Assembly (NCBI GenBank): GCA_041746855.1
Contig: JBGTGG010000257.1
Coordinates: 1 to 6,504, forward strand
Length of the DNA: 6,504 nucleotides
Source of the DNA: JBGTGG01 sp041746855
GTDB taxonomy: Bacteria > Bacteroidota > Bacteroidia > Cytophagales > Cyclobacteriaceae
Direction: 5' to 3'
This document shows, piece after piece, positions 1 through 6,456 of the stretch. The position numbers were made by a program, and so were the translations under genes. The notes beneath the pieces are model-generated. The model searched no databases. It was not told the origin of the DNA and saw nothing but the letters and a program-made list of their open reading frames with translations. Each line of letters opens with the position of its first letter. Within the stretch, counting starts at the first letter, position 1.

Positions 1-885
1 CGCCCAAAAGTAAGCAATTGCCAATCCTGACACAATGTGCCAGATACCCCACCACGCTGCGATAATTGCCATGCCTCCCAAGCCATTGAAAAATGTAAAA
101 ATCAGTAAGAGTCCGAGGCCTGAATTTTGGATGCCGGTTTCGATGGCCAATGTTTTTTGATCGGGTAGTGGAAGTTTTGTTAAACGCCCCACCAAATAAC
201 CTGCACCTAACGCAACTGCATTGTGAATGAACACAACGAATATGATGTATTGAAAATAGTCGAGGAAGATTTGGTAGTTCTTGGCGAACGCCAACAACAC
301 AAATGAAATAAAAATCAATACGGAAACGGGTTTTAAAATTTTAGAAATGCGGAGCGCAAGTTCGGGTTTTAATTTTCTAAACGTCATGCCCACAATCAAC
401 GGAATGCCTAACAGCAAGGTGATGGCTTTAAAAACTTCCATGTGATCAATACTGATTTGCGTAAGCAACGTATTGGTGGGTTCATAAAGACTTGCCCAAA
501 ATTGCAAATTGAAGGGGGTCATCACGAGTGCCGCCAACGTTGATATAGCCGTGAGGCTTACCGAAAGTGCTGTGTTCGCCCCGGCCAGGTGACTGATAAA
601 ATTTGAGATGTTGCCACCCGGACAAGCCGCTACCAACATCATGCCCATCGCGATGCTGGGTGCAGGTTCAATAATTAAGACCAAACAAAATGTTATGGCG
701 GGTAAAATGATAAATTGGGAGAGCATCCCCAACAAAGGTGATTTTGGATTTCGAAATACCCGCTGAAAATCATCAATGGATAAATTCAAGGAGACACCAA
801 ACATGATCACCCCCAACGATAGGTTGAGGATCCAGAGGGATCCGGTTCCAAAATCAAGTTGAACGGTATCGAGTGTATTGTCCAA
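1..885 (-). CDS. BASS-family sodium-dependent transporter (bile acid:Na+ symporter-like), C-terminus cut by window edge
   Basis: This is an inner-membrane secondary transporter of the bile acid:sodium symporter (BASS) superfamily; the substrate cannot be told and need not be a bile acid. The 295 visible codons are almost all hydrophobic helices joined by short loops. Two family signatures are clear: ACPGGNISN at residues 87-95, and ETGIQNSGLG starting at Glu249. Glu249 and Gln253 match the sodium-binding Glu and Gln of the crossover helix in characterised members. The frame is open to the left edge, so probably only a few dozen C-terminal residues are missing. I chose TTG at 885-883 as the start. 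An in-frame stop lies at 906-904, there is no ATG before 804, and residues 2-27 already look like the usual N-terminus (TVQLDFGTGSLWILNL) leading into helix 1. Starting at ATG 804 would cut that helix. The gene follows the phosphoesterase by 79 bases on the same strand, so it may be last in that operon or have its own weak promoter. Family certain; start likely; substrate unknown. Confidence 0.9.
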   Translation of the reverse strand, partial: MDNTLDTVQLDFGTGSLWILNLSLGVIMFGVSLNLSIDDFQRVFRNPKSPLLGMLSQFIILPAITFCLVLIIEPAPSIAMGMMLVAACPGGNISNFISHLAGANTALSVSLTAISTLAALVMTPFNLQFWASLYEPTNTLLTQISIDHMEVFKAITLLLGIPLIVGMTFRKLKPELALRISKILKPVSVLIFISFVLLAFAKNYQIFLDYFQYIIFVVFIHNAVALGAGYLVGRLTKLPLPDQKTLAIETGIQNSGLGLLLIFTFFNGLGGMAIIAAWWGIWHIVSGLAIAYFWA

Positions 886-904
886 AGCGTGTTTGTTTAA
901 CGCT

Positions 905-912
905 TAAATATA
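905..912 (-). promoter_or_regulatory. Possible weak -7 promoter box for the BASS transporter
   Basis: On the minus strand this reads TATATTTA, which matches the Bacteroidota -7 consensus TAnnTTTG at all but the last fixed base. It lies 19 bases before the proposed TTG start, so a transcript from it would have a leader of only about 12 bases. I see no good TTTG -33 element at the usual distance upstream. In AT-rich spacer DNA such a match could be chance, and read-through from the phosphoesterase gene is an equally good explanation. Confidence 0.2.
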
Positions 913-964
913 GAATAATTTGATCAACCGGAATGTTGAAAATAATGCAACTATGCAAAACGTA

Positions 965-1804
965 TTATGCGGATTTTAATTCGAAGATTGTAATTTCTGG
1001 TCTGACATTAAAGCGAACCTGCCATAGATGGCCGAGTGCCCGGTTAATGTATAAGGTTCTTCCATCGTTCAAGTCTATCTCACCTGCATCATACCGTTTG
1101 TTTTTTACCGGTAACATAGGGGCATCAAGAAAGGGAGGTTTGCATTGCCCTCCATGGGTATGGCCTGCAAGTATCCAACCTTGATAACCATTCCAAACAT
1201 CTAAATCGCAAACATCAGGATTATGACATAACAACACATTGGCTTTTTTAGCATTGTAATCCTTCATCACTTGCTGGGGATTAAAATTCGTTGCCCAATA
1301 ATCATCAAGGCCAATAAAATTTATTCCACCAATTTCGGTTTGCTCATTTCGAAGCACTTGAATTCCTGACTTTGTAAGTTCTTCCTGTATCCTATCCGCT
1401 ACATTTTTTTCGGACCAGTTTCTTCCGTAATCATGATTGCCCAAAACACCAACCGTTCCCAATGTGCCTTTAACAGGATCTTTAAAAACTTCTTTTAGTT
1501 GAGAGATTTGTTGTTCGTTTTCGTAGCTCACAAAATCCCCCGTATACACAACAAAGTGAGGCTTAAATTTTTTTGCTTCCTGAAACGATTCAATGATATA
1601 GTTCCAGTCGAACCGATTGCCCACGTGGATGTCACTGATTTGCATCAGCGTAAATCCATCCAACTCAGTTGGAAGGTTTTTAATGATCATTTTCTTTTTA
1701 ACAAACTCCAGCCAGAAAGGCTCAAGTTGCCAGGCGTATGCTCCTGTTAATAATCCGGCTCCTGCCAATACGGAAGCACCTTTAATAAACTGCCTTCTTT
1801 TCAT
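965..1804 (-). CDS. Tat-exported metallophosphoesterase, YkuE/YaeI-like
   Basis: This is a calcineurin-like metallophosphoesterase with a two-metal centre that hydrolyses phosphoester bonds; its natural substrate is unknown. The 279 residues show every family block in order: SDIH (Asp58, His60), TGD (Asp90), GNHD (Asn123, His124), CHNPD (His194) and AGHTHGGQ (His215, His217). The closing block RFNVRPEI (residues 264-271) is typical of the YkuE/YaeI subgroup. The N-terminus, KRRQFIKG followed by a small-residue hydrophobic stretch to about residue 24, is a twin-arginine signal, so the enzyme is probably exported folded. Bacillus subtilis YkuE is a known Tat substrate associated with the cell wall, which supports this. 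Length is normal for the group. The start is ATG at 1804, and starting any later would lose the Tat motif. It lies 54 bases downstream of the superoxide dismutase gene on the same strand, which suggests one transcript. No key residue is missing. Confidence 0.93.
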   Translation of the reverse strand: MKRRQFIKGASVLAGAGLLTGAYAWQLEPFWLEFVKKKMIIKNLPTELDGFTLMQISDIHVGNRFDWNYIIESFQEAKKFKPHFVVYTGDFVSYENEQQISQLKEVFKDPVKGTLGTVGVLGNHDYGRNWSEKNVADRIQEELTKSGIQVLRNEQTEIGGINFIGLDDYWATNFNPQQVMKDYNAKKANVLLCHNPDVCDLDVWNGYQGWILAGHTHGGQCKPPFLDAPMLPVKNKRYDAGEIDLNDGRTLYINRALGHLWQVRFNVRPEITIFELKSA

Positions 1805-1858
1805 GTTGCCAAACTGGATTCCTAGAGAAAGATGATTAGCCTTATGGCTCTCCTTCTT

Positions 1859-2593
1859 TTAACTAAGGTTCGAAGCAACAAAATCCCAGTTCACCGTATT
1901 CCACCAATTGCCAACATACTCATTGCGTTTATTTTGATAATGGAGGTAGTAGGCATGTTCCCATACATCAATTCCCAGTAGTGGCTTTCCTTTAAATTCG
2001 GAAAGATCCATTAACGGATTATCCTGGTTTGGTGTTGATCCGATTTTCAATGTGCCGGCATCCTCAACAAGCCACGCCCAGCCTGATCCGAAACGTTTCA
2101 TTGCCGCATTGGTAAATTCTTCCTTGAATTTTTCTACTGACCCAAAGCTACCATTGATCGCTTCTAAAATTTTTCCGGTAGGTTCGCTGCTTTCGGGGCG
2201 CATACATTGCCAGAAAAAATTATGGTTCCACGCACCTCCTCCGTTGTTGCGCGCTTTGATTGATAACTTTGAAATATTGCCAAAGAAATCATTCACTTCG
2301 GCATATTCAATTCCATCTTCAGCAATAGCTTCATTCACATTTTTAACATACGCTGCGTGATGCTTGTTGTAGTGGATATCCATGGTCATGGCATCAATAT
2401 TAGGCTCAAGTGAATCGTAAGAGTAGGCAAGTGCGATTTGTGAAAAACTCAGGGGAGCAGATACTTCTTCTTCTTTCTCATTGGATTCTGTTTTTGGTGA
2501 ACAGGCATTCAGAATAACCGGTGCACCAATGGCAGTGTAAACAGATGCCTGCAAACTTCTTTTAATAAATTTTCTTCGGTTCGTCTTGTTCAT
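1859..2593 (-). CDS. Exported Mn/Fe superoxide dismutase with Tat signal and possible lipoprotein anchor
   Basis: This enzyme converts superoxide to oxygen and hydrogen peroxide. The 244 residues contain the whole Fe/Mn SOD fold: an N-terminal helical hairpin domain from about residue 48 and a C-terminal domain from about 138. The four metal ligands are His74 (IHYNKHH), His124 (WNHNFFW), Asp209 and His213 (DVWEHAYY); Tyr82 is the usual active-site gateway residue. Gln190 (STPNQDNPL) together with Gly120, four residues before His124, is the manganese-type arrangement rather than the iron-type one. Metal use still cannot be fixed from sequence. Unlike cytoplasmic SODs, it has a 47-residue extension: RRKFIK (residues 6-11, twin-arginine motif), a short hydrophobic stretch, then LNAC with Cys31 as a possible lipidation site, then a polar acidic linker. 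It is therefore probably exported folded and perhaps tethered to a membrane. It is first in the leftward gene run. The start is ATG at 2593; there is no Shine-Dalgarno sequence. Confidence 0.95.
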   Translation of the reverse strand: MNKTNRRKFIKRSLQASVYTAIGAPVILNACSPKTESNEKEEEVSAPLSFSQIALAYSYDSLEPNIDAMTMDIHYNKHHAAYVKNVNEAIAEDGIEYAEVNDFFGNISKLSIKARNNGGGAWNHNFFWQCMRPESSEPTGKILEAINGSFGSVEKFKEEFTNAAMKRFGSGWAWLVEDAGTLKIGSTPNQDNPLMDLSEFKGKPLLGIDVWEHAYYLHYQNKRNEYVGNWWNTVNWDFVASNLS

Positions 2594-2645
2594 GGTTTCA
2601 GCTTATGGTAAAAAATCAACGAAATGGGTGTAGAGTAAAATTAAT

Positions 2646-2653
2646 CAAAAATA
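2646..2653 (-). promoter_or_regulatory. Candidate -7 promoter box for the superoxide dismutase gene
   Basis: Read on the minus strand this is TATTTTTG, an exact match to the Bacteroidota -7 consensus TAnnTTTG. It lies in the 91-base divergent region and points towards the SOD start, giving a leader of roughly 45 bases. A good TTTG at the -33 position is not evident; the bases at that distance read TGGG. No comparable box was found for the divergent oxygenase gene on the plus strand, and I saw no clear operator palindrome. Confidence 0.4.
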
Positions 2654-2684
2654 TTTAGCTTGCAGTACTAAACCCAGAATTGGT

Positions 2685-3656
2685 ATGCGTGATATCTTAT
2701 ATGATGAAGTACCATCCCTTGATCTTGCAGATTTTACCAGCGGGGACCTTCAGCGAAAACAAAAATTTGTAGAAGCGCTGGGTGCTGCGTACAGCAATAT
2801 CGGATTTGTGGCTGTTAAAAATCATTATCTCAGTGATGCGCTATCGAAACAGCTTTATGAAGTAATCCAGAAATTTTTCTCACTTCCTGATGAAGTAAAG
2901 CAGCTATATGAAATACCGGGGCTATCTGGCCAGCGGGGCTACATCAGCAAAGGAAAAGAACATGCGAAGGGCAGAAACACAGGCGACTTAAAAGAGTTTT
3001 ATCACATCGGGCAGGAAGTAACTGAAAATGATCCGATAAAAAATGAATATCCTGCTAATGTGTGGCCGAAAGAAGTTCCGGAAATGGAACAAATTGGATT
3101 GGAAGTTTACCGGAGTATTGAAAAAACAGGCGTGCACATGTTGCAAGCAATCGCCTTGTATTTAGGATTGGACGAACATTACTTTGATGCCAGGGTAAAA
3201 AATGGAAATAGTATTCTCAGACCGATACATTATTTCCCCATTGAAAACCCGGAAGCAGTTCCTGCTGATGCTGTGCGCGCTGCCGAACATGGCGATATCA
3301 ATTTAATTACGTTGTTGATGGGTGCAAGTGCTGATGGCCTGCAAGTATTAAGACGTGACAACAAATGGATACCGATTACGGCATTGCCCAGTCAACTGGT
3401 AGTGAATGTTGGCGATATGCTCGAACGTCTTACGAACAACAAATTGAAATCAACGATTCACCGGGTTGTAAACCCACCACGGGAGAGAATGAATACACCA
3501 CGGTACTCGATTCCTTTTTTCATGCATCCACGTTCGGAAATGAGTTTGGCCTGTTTGGAAAATTGTATTGACAAAGAAAATCCAAAAACATTTGAAGATA
3601 TTACGGCAGGGGAATTTCTAAACCAACGGCTTGCTGAAATTGGATTAAAAAAATAA
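2685..3656 (+). CDS. 2-oxoglutarate/Fe(II)-dependent oxygenase, isopenicillin N synthase-like family
   Basis: This is a cytoplasmic non-haem iron oxygenase of the isopenicillin N synthase-like superfamily. Most members couple 2-oxoglutarate decarboxylation to substrate oxidation; the substrate here is unknown. Its 323 residues show the usual two parts. The N-terminal DIOX_N-type region (about 8-125) has the typical opening VPSLDLADF and the block SNIGFVAVKNH (38-47). The C-terminal double-stranded beta-helix core spans about 176-282. The iron triad is intact: His202 and Asp204 (EHGDINLITLL) and His259 (TIHRVVNP). Arg273-x-Ser275 (PRYSIPFF) is the pair that normally binds the 2-oxoglutarate carboxylate. 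The start is ATG at 2685, without a Shine-Dalgarno sequence. It is divergent from the SOD gene and 22 bases ahead of chrA on the same strand, so it is probably co-transcribed with chrA. No biosynthetic gene cluster surrounds it, so antibiotic synthesis is not implied. Confidence 0.92.
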   Translation: MRDILYDEVPSLDLADFTSGDLQRKQKFVEALGAAYSNIGFVAVKNHYLSDALSKQLYEVIQKFFSLPDEVKQLYEIPGLSGQRGYISKGKEHAKGRNTGDLKEFYHIGQEVTENDPIKNEYPANVWPKEVPEMEQIGLEVYRSIEKTGVHMLQAIALYLGLDEHYFDARVKNGNSILRPIHYFPIENPEAVPADAVRAAEHGDINLITLLMGASADGLQVLRRDNKWIPITALPSQLVVNVGDMLERLTNNKLKSTIHRVVNPPRERMNTPRYSIPFFMHPRSEMSLACLENCIDKENPKTFEDITAGEFLNQRLAEIGLKK

Positions 3657-3678
3657 ATTACATTTTTAACCTCAGCGA

Positions 3679-4866
3679 TTGTTTCAACGCGTTCGATATT
3701 TACTATTTCTCCGCGATGCGTTCTGGCTGTCAATCACAACATTTGGTGGACCGCAAGCGCACATCGCCCATTTTCAAAAAATACTGGTTCAGAAAAGAAA
3801 GTATCTCTCCGAAGATGATTTGATGGAATTGAATTCCTTATGTCAAATTATTCCCGGGCCTACATCAACACAAACCTTGACCGCCATTGGATTTAAGATC
3901 GGTGGTCCAAACCTCGCCTATCTTACTTTACTGATTTGGATACTTCCCGCAGTCACCTTAATGACTACCGCAGCAATTATATTATCGGATATTCAGGATA
4001 AAAGTATATCCACAGCTTTTACACGCTTCATTCAACCGATGGCTGTTGGATTTGTGAGTTATGGTGCGTATGTGATAAGCATGAAGACGGTAAAGACCAA
4101 AACCGGAATTGTGATTATGGTGTTGGCGGCTGTGGTCTCGTATTTCTTTCAAACACCCTATGTATTTCCAGCGATCTTGTTAGTGGCCGGATTGATCACT
4201 GCTATTAAATACAGGCAACAACCGCGTCTGGAAAGACACAAGTTTAAAATTGAATGGTCAAATTTTATTTTATGGGGTGGGGTTTTGGTTTTTGTCGCGC
4301 TATTAGGCGCTGTTACCAAATCGACACCCGAGTTGCTTCCTATTCGCTTGTTTGAAAATTTCTATCGAAATGGTAGTTTGATTTTTGGTGGCGGTCAAGT
4401 ATTGACGCCATTATTATATACTGAGTTTGTTGAGTTTAAGAATTACCTCACCGCTGATGAATTTTTGTCGGGCTATGCATTTGCACAATCGGTACCGGGT
4501 CCTGTTTTTTCGTATAGCGCCTATATCGGTGCCCTATCGATGCGGGAATACGGAACTTTTGGCGAAATCATGGGCGCGGCATTTTCAGCATTGGGCATTT
4601 TTCTGCCAGGTACTTTTTTAATTTTCTTTGTGATCAGGTTTTGGGAAAACTTAAAAAAATATCGGGGAGTGCGTGCAAGCCTGGAGGGGATTACTGCGGC
4701 CAGCTCAGGGTTGGTGGCAGCAGCGGCCATCATCATGTTTCAACCGTTGGATAATACCGTCCTCAATTTTGGATTTACAATAGGCACTTTTTTTCTTTTA
4801 CTTTTTACACGGATTCCCGCACCCCTTATTATCATTGGTGGATTGATATTGGGATTTATATTTTAA
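3679..4866 (+). CDS. chrA: Chromate transporter family protein ChrA (long-chain, two CHR domains)
   Basis: This is an inner-membrane transporter of the CHR family, whose characterised members export chromate and confer chromate resistance. Many chromosomal homologues have not been tested, so the substrate here is inferred. The 395 residues form the long, bidomain type. The N-terminal half has FGGPQAH (22-28) and PGPTSTQ (59-65). The C-terminal half repeats the pattern with FGGGQV (236-241) and QSVPGPVF (270-277). Hydrophobic helices fill the rest, with a charged cytoplasmic-type linker at about 177-193. The proposed start is TTG at 3679: an in-frame stop lies at 3667-3669, no ATG occurs until about residue 49, and the N-terminal residues RVRYLLFLRDAFWLS are the conserved run-up to the first motif. 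There is no Shine-Dalgarno sequence. The 22-base gap after the oxygenase gene suggests a shared transcript. No chrB-like regulator gene is visible here. Confidence 0.92.
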   Translation: MFQRVRYLLFLRDAFWLSITTFGGPQAHIAHFQKILVQKRKYLSEDDLMELNSLCQIIPGPTSTQTLTAIGFKIGGPNLAYLTLLIWILPAVTLMTTAAIILSDIQDKSISTAFTRFIQPMAVGFVSYGAYVISMKTVKTKTGIVIMVLAAVVSYFFQTPYVFPAILLVAGLITAIKYRQQPRLERHKFKIEWSNFILWGGVLVFVALLGAVTKSTPELLPIRLFENFYRNGSLIFGGGQVLTPLLYTEFVEFKNYLTADEFLSGYAFAQSVPGPVFSYSAYIGALSMREYGTFGEIMGAAFSALGIFLPGTFLIFFVIRFWENLKKYRGVRASLEGITAASSGLVAAAAIIMFQPLDNTVLNFGFTIGTFFLLLFTRIPAPLIIIGGLILGFIF

Positions 4867-4925
4867 ACCGGGAACACCGCTTGCTGATTTGCAAACTTCG
4901 TAAAGGAATTCCCGCGATGCGTGTT

Positions 4926-5597
4926 TCACTTCTTCTTCCGCAAAGGAAAATTCACCAACACCTGATAATTAAATCCCCACGTAGTGTTCTTGTCAGTTCT
5001 TCCATAGCCCGGCACATCATGTGGTTCCATGCTAGTTGTATTTTTCGTACTCAAGAAAAATTTATAGCGTGCTGTATACCCCAGCCACACGATTTTAAAA
5101 ATCCTGACCTTCACGCCACCGACCATCTCAAACCAACCACCGGGAGTATTTGAGTTTGAATCGACTACAGTTGAATGTCCCCACACGGGATCATTCACTA
5201 CTGAAGTAAGTTGCTCGGAAAAAATTGACCTTCCATACCGCAAACCAAAGAATGCTACGTTTCCACCTTTGTCGCCATGGATGAAATTCACATCCGCGCC
5301 TACGCGGAAATAATATCCGTTGTTGGAATAGTTGGAAGAATCATCCTTAAATGTCCGTGACGATGAACCGATATCAACCGCGAAAAAATAACGATCCAAA
5401 TCAATATCGCCATTCAGTTCCCATCCGGTATACGTATCATCAAACGGACTTCTTGCCAATGCCAACACATCCGTGGCGATGCGGATCGAAGAAGGACGAA
5501 AATCCCGTTCCACTTTTACTTTAACCGTGTCTGGTTTTTGCGCAAGCAACCCTAACGGAAAAAGCAGGAGGATCAATATGTTAGTGAAATATTTCAA
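4926..5597 (-). CDS. DUF6048-like secreted, probably outer-membrane beta-barrel protein
   Basis: Function unknown. I recognise it from memory as resembling the Bacteroidota family DUF6048, mainly through the C-terminal block VPGYGRTDKNTTWGFNY (195-211); a profile search was not possible. The 223 residues begin with a signal peptide: Lys2, a leucine-rich core, then LLAQ with likely cleavage after Ala19. The remainder has alternating polar/hydrophobic, aromatic-rich segments ending in turns (about 94-106, 113-126, 153-183, 206-218), as expected for a small outer-membrane beta barrel. It ends in a basic tail, not the classic terminal Phe. The start is TTG at 5597, overlapping the last 17 bases of the upstream lipoprotein gene. 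A TTG at 5576 is possible but would lose the basic n-region of the signal peptide. The overlap indicates translational coupling with that gene and a shared job in the envelope. Confidence 0.8.
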   Translation of the reverse strand: MKYFTNILILLLFPLGLLAQKPDTVKVKVERDFRPSSIRIATDVLALARSPFDDTYTGWELNGDIDLDRYFFAVDIGSSSRTFKDDSSNYSNNGYYFRVGADVNFIHGDKGGNVAFFGLRYGRSIFSEQLTSVVNDPVWGHSTVVDSNSNTPGGWFEMVGGVKVRIFKIVWLGYTARYKFFLSTKNTTSMEPHDVPGYGRTDKNTTWGFNYQVLVNFPLRKKK

Positions 5598-6453
5598 GGT
5601 TCGTTACGGGTGGGTCCTGGATAGTGTCCTTTGTTATGCGTATCGAATCAAAATTATGCATAATCGTGTCGAGATCAGAAATGAACTGCTGGTTTCCACA
5701 CACATCGAACAAAAGTCTTTCGGTCCGTTTGTAACCGAGTTGCAGCGTATTTGATTTGTCGGCAAACTCAAAATTATACGTTGTAATATCTGCACCATCA
5801 TTGAGTGGAATTCTTATTTGTGTCACCGAATCAGGTATTGCAAATGAAATATTCCATGTATAATCCGGTGAAGTGATCCCTTTCAAATAAACGGTATCCA
5901 CAACGGATCTTTCATTCACAACTTGTCGGAAGTTAATCTTCAAAATATTCGGCTGTGGACACCGATATACTTCAATATTTGTTGTGGTGGTTGAATTTCC
6001 GGGAACGGATGAAAGGAGCCGCACCGAATCAAAATTATGATTGGCAATTTTTAAATTTTCCAGGATATAACGCACCCCACACTCCAGTGAAACAAATTGC
6101 TTTTTGGAACTGAAGGTTAAGTCCAACAACCGTGTTTGGGATGTGTGATTTACAATGTAAACATTGTTGTTAAAAAAAATATTTTTGCTGAAGGTATTGA
6201 TAGTGAAATCATTCCCATCCCCCAAAAAGTCAACAGGCAAATAAACACCAGTGGCCAATCCTCCTTTATAAAAAATACTATCGGTTCCTCCTGTGGTGAT
6301 GTCCAAAATACCCACTGTATCAGCCTTTAGGTCGAAAAGCTTCTTGAACCTGATCCCAACAATATTATTGTTGAGTTGATAGCAATCGGGATCTTCCAAG
6401 CAACCGCCAATCACCAACAAGCAGAAAATACAAATAATGATGCGTTGTGTCAT
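5581..6453 (-). CDS. DUF6452-like lipoprotein with two tandem copies of the domain
   Basis: Function unknown. The 290 residues start with a lipoprotein signal: Arg4, a hydrophobic stretch, then IGGC with Cys18 as the lipidated residue. After it comes LEDPD; acidic residues just after the cysteine resemble the lipoprotein export signal that sends Bacteroidota lipoproteins to the cell surface (inference). The mature part is beta-rich and consists of two related units, residues 24-164 and 165-290. Each opens with C-x-Q-x-N (Cys24, Cys165). Each has a central Cys-Gly (Cys125, Cys252), then HNFDS (139-143, 266-270) and TNIEVY or TNLEIF at the end. From memory this resembles DUF6452, whose single-domain members are, as I recall, clearly shorter; I could not check. 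The start is ATG at 6453. The gene overlaps the DUF6048-like gene by 17 bases, and an apparent upstream stop codon lies 3 bases before its ATG, so it sits inside a tight operon. Confidence 0.82.
   Translation of the reverse strand: MTQRIIICIFCLLVIGGCLEDPDCYQLNNNIVGIRFKKLFDLKADTVGILDITTGGTDSIFYKGGLATGVYLPVDFLGDGNDFTINTFSKNIFFNNNVYIVNHTSQTRLLDLTFSSKKQFVSLECGVRYILENLKIANHNFDSVRLLSSVPGNSTTTTNIEVYRCPQPNILKINFRQVVNERSVVDTVYLKGITSPDYTWNISFAIPDSVTQIRIPLNDGADITTYNFEFADKSNTLQLGYKRTERLLFDVCGNQQFISDLDTIMHNFDSIRITKDTIQDPPVTNLEIFH
5584..5961 (-). repeat. Domain repeat 2 of the DUF6452-like lipoprotein (residues 165-290)
   Basis: This is the second unit, about 15 residues shorter than unit 1 between its opening and central cysteines. 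Landmarks: Cys165-Pro-Gln opening, beta segment ILKINF, Cys252-Gly, His266-Asn-Phe-Asp-Ser and TNLEIF at 284-289. The reading frame stops one residue later, close to where unit 1 reaches its boundary cysteine. The 15 bases at 5644-5658 are identical to 6025-6039 in unit 1 (offset 381 bases, 127 codons). Confidence 0.7.
5962..6384 (-). repeat. Domain repeat 1 of the DUF6452-like lipoprotein (residues 24-164)
   Basis: This is the first unit of a diverged internal duplication at protein level. Landmarks shared with unit 2: Cys24-x-Gln opening, a beta segment IVGIRF, Cys125-Gly, His139-Asn-Phe-Asp-Ser and TNIEVY at 158-163. The distance from the central cysteine to the end of the unit is about 40 residues, against 38 in unit 2. 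DNA identity is mostly lost except for 15 identical bases at 6025-6039. Confidence 0.7.
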
Positions 6454-6456
6454 GTG

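Noticed and set aside
828..846. GGATCC twice within 20 bases
   Set aside because: It lies inside the coding sequence of the BASS transporter and is explained by codon use; no further copies or structure.
1834..1855. Short palindrome AGCC-TTAT-GGCT between the SOD and phosphoesterase genes
   Set aside because: A 4-bp stem is too weak for a terminator or a credible operator.
2685..3656. Antibiotic (beta-lactam) biosynthesis suggested by the IPNS-like family name
   Set aside because: The family is broad and no peptide synthetase or other beta-lactam genes are nearby.
3458..3733. 91-codon leftward open frame across the oxygenase/chrA junction
   Set aside because: It is antisense to conserved parts of both genes and has no family features.
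4869..4914. Inverted repeat CGGGAA (4869-4874) / TTCCCG (4909-4914) in the convergent gap, considered as a terminator
   Set aside because: The stem is only 6 bp with a 34-base loop and no T-run follows on either strand. It could be chance.
4881..5153. 90-codon rightward open frame in and after the convergent gap
   Set aside because: It mostly overlaps the strongly supported DUF6048-like gene on the other strand and its peptide has no recognisable features.
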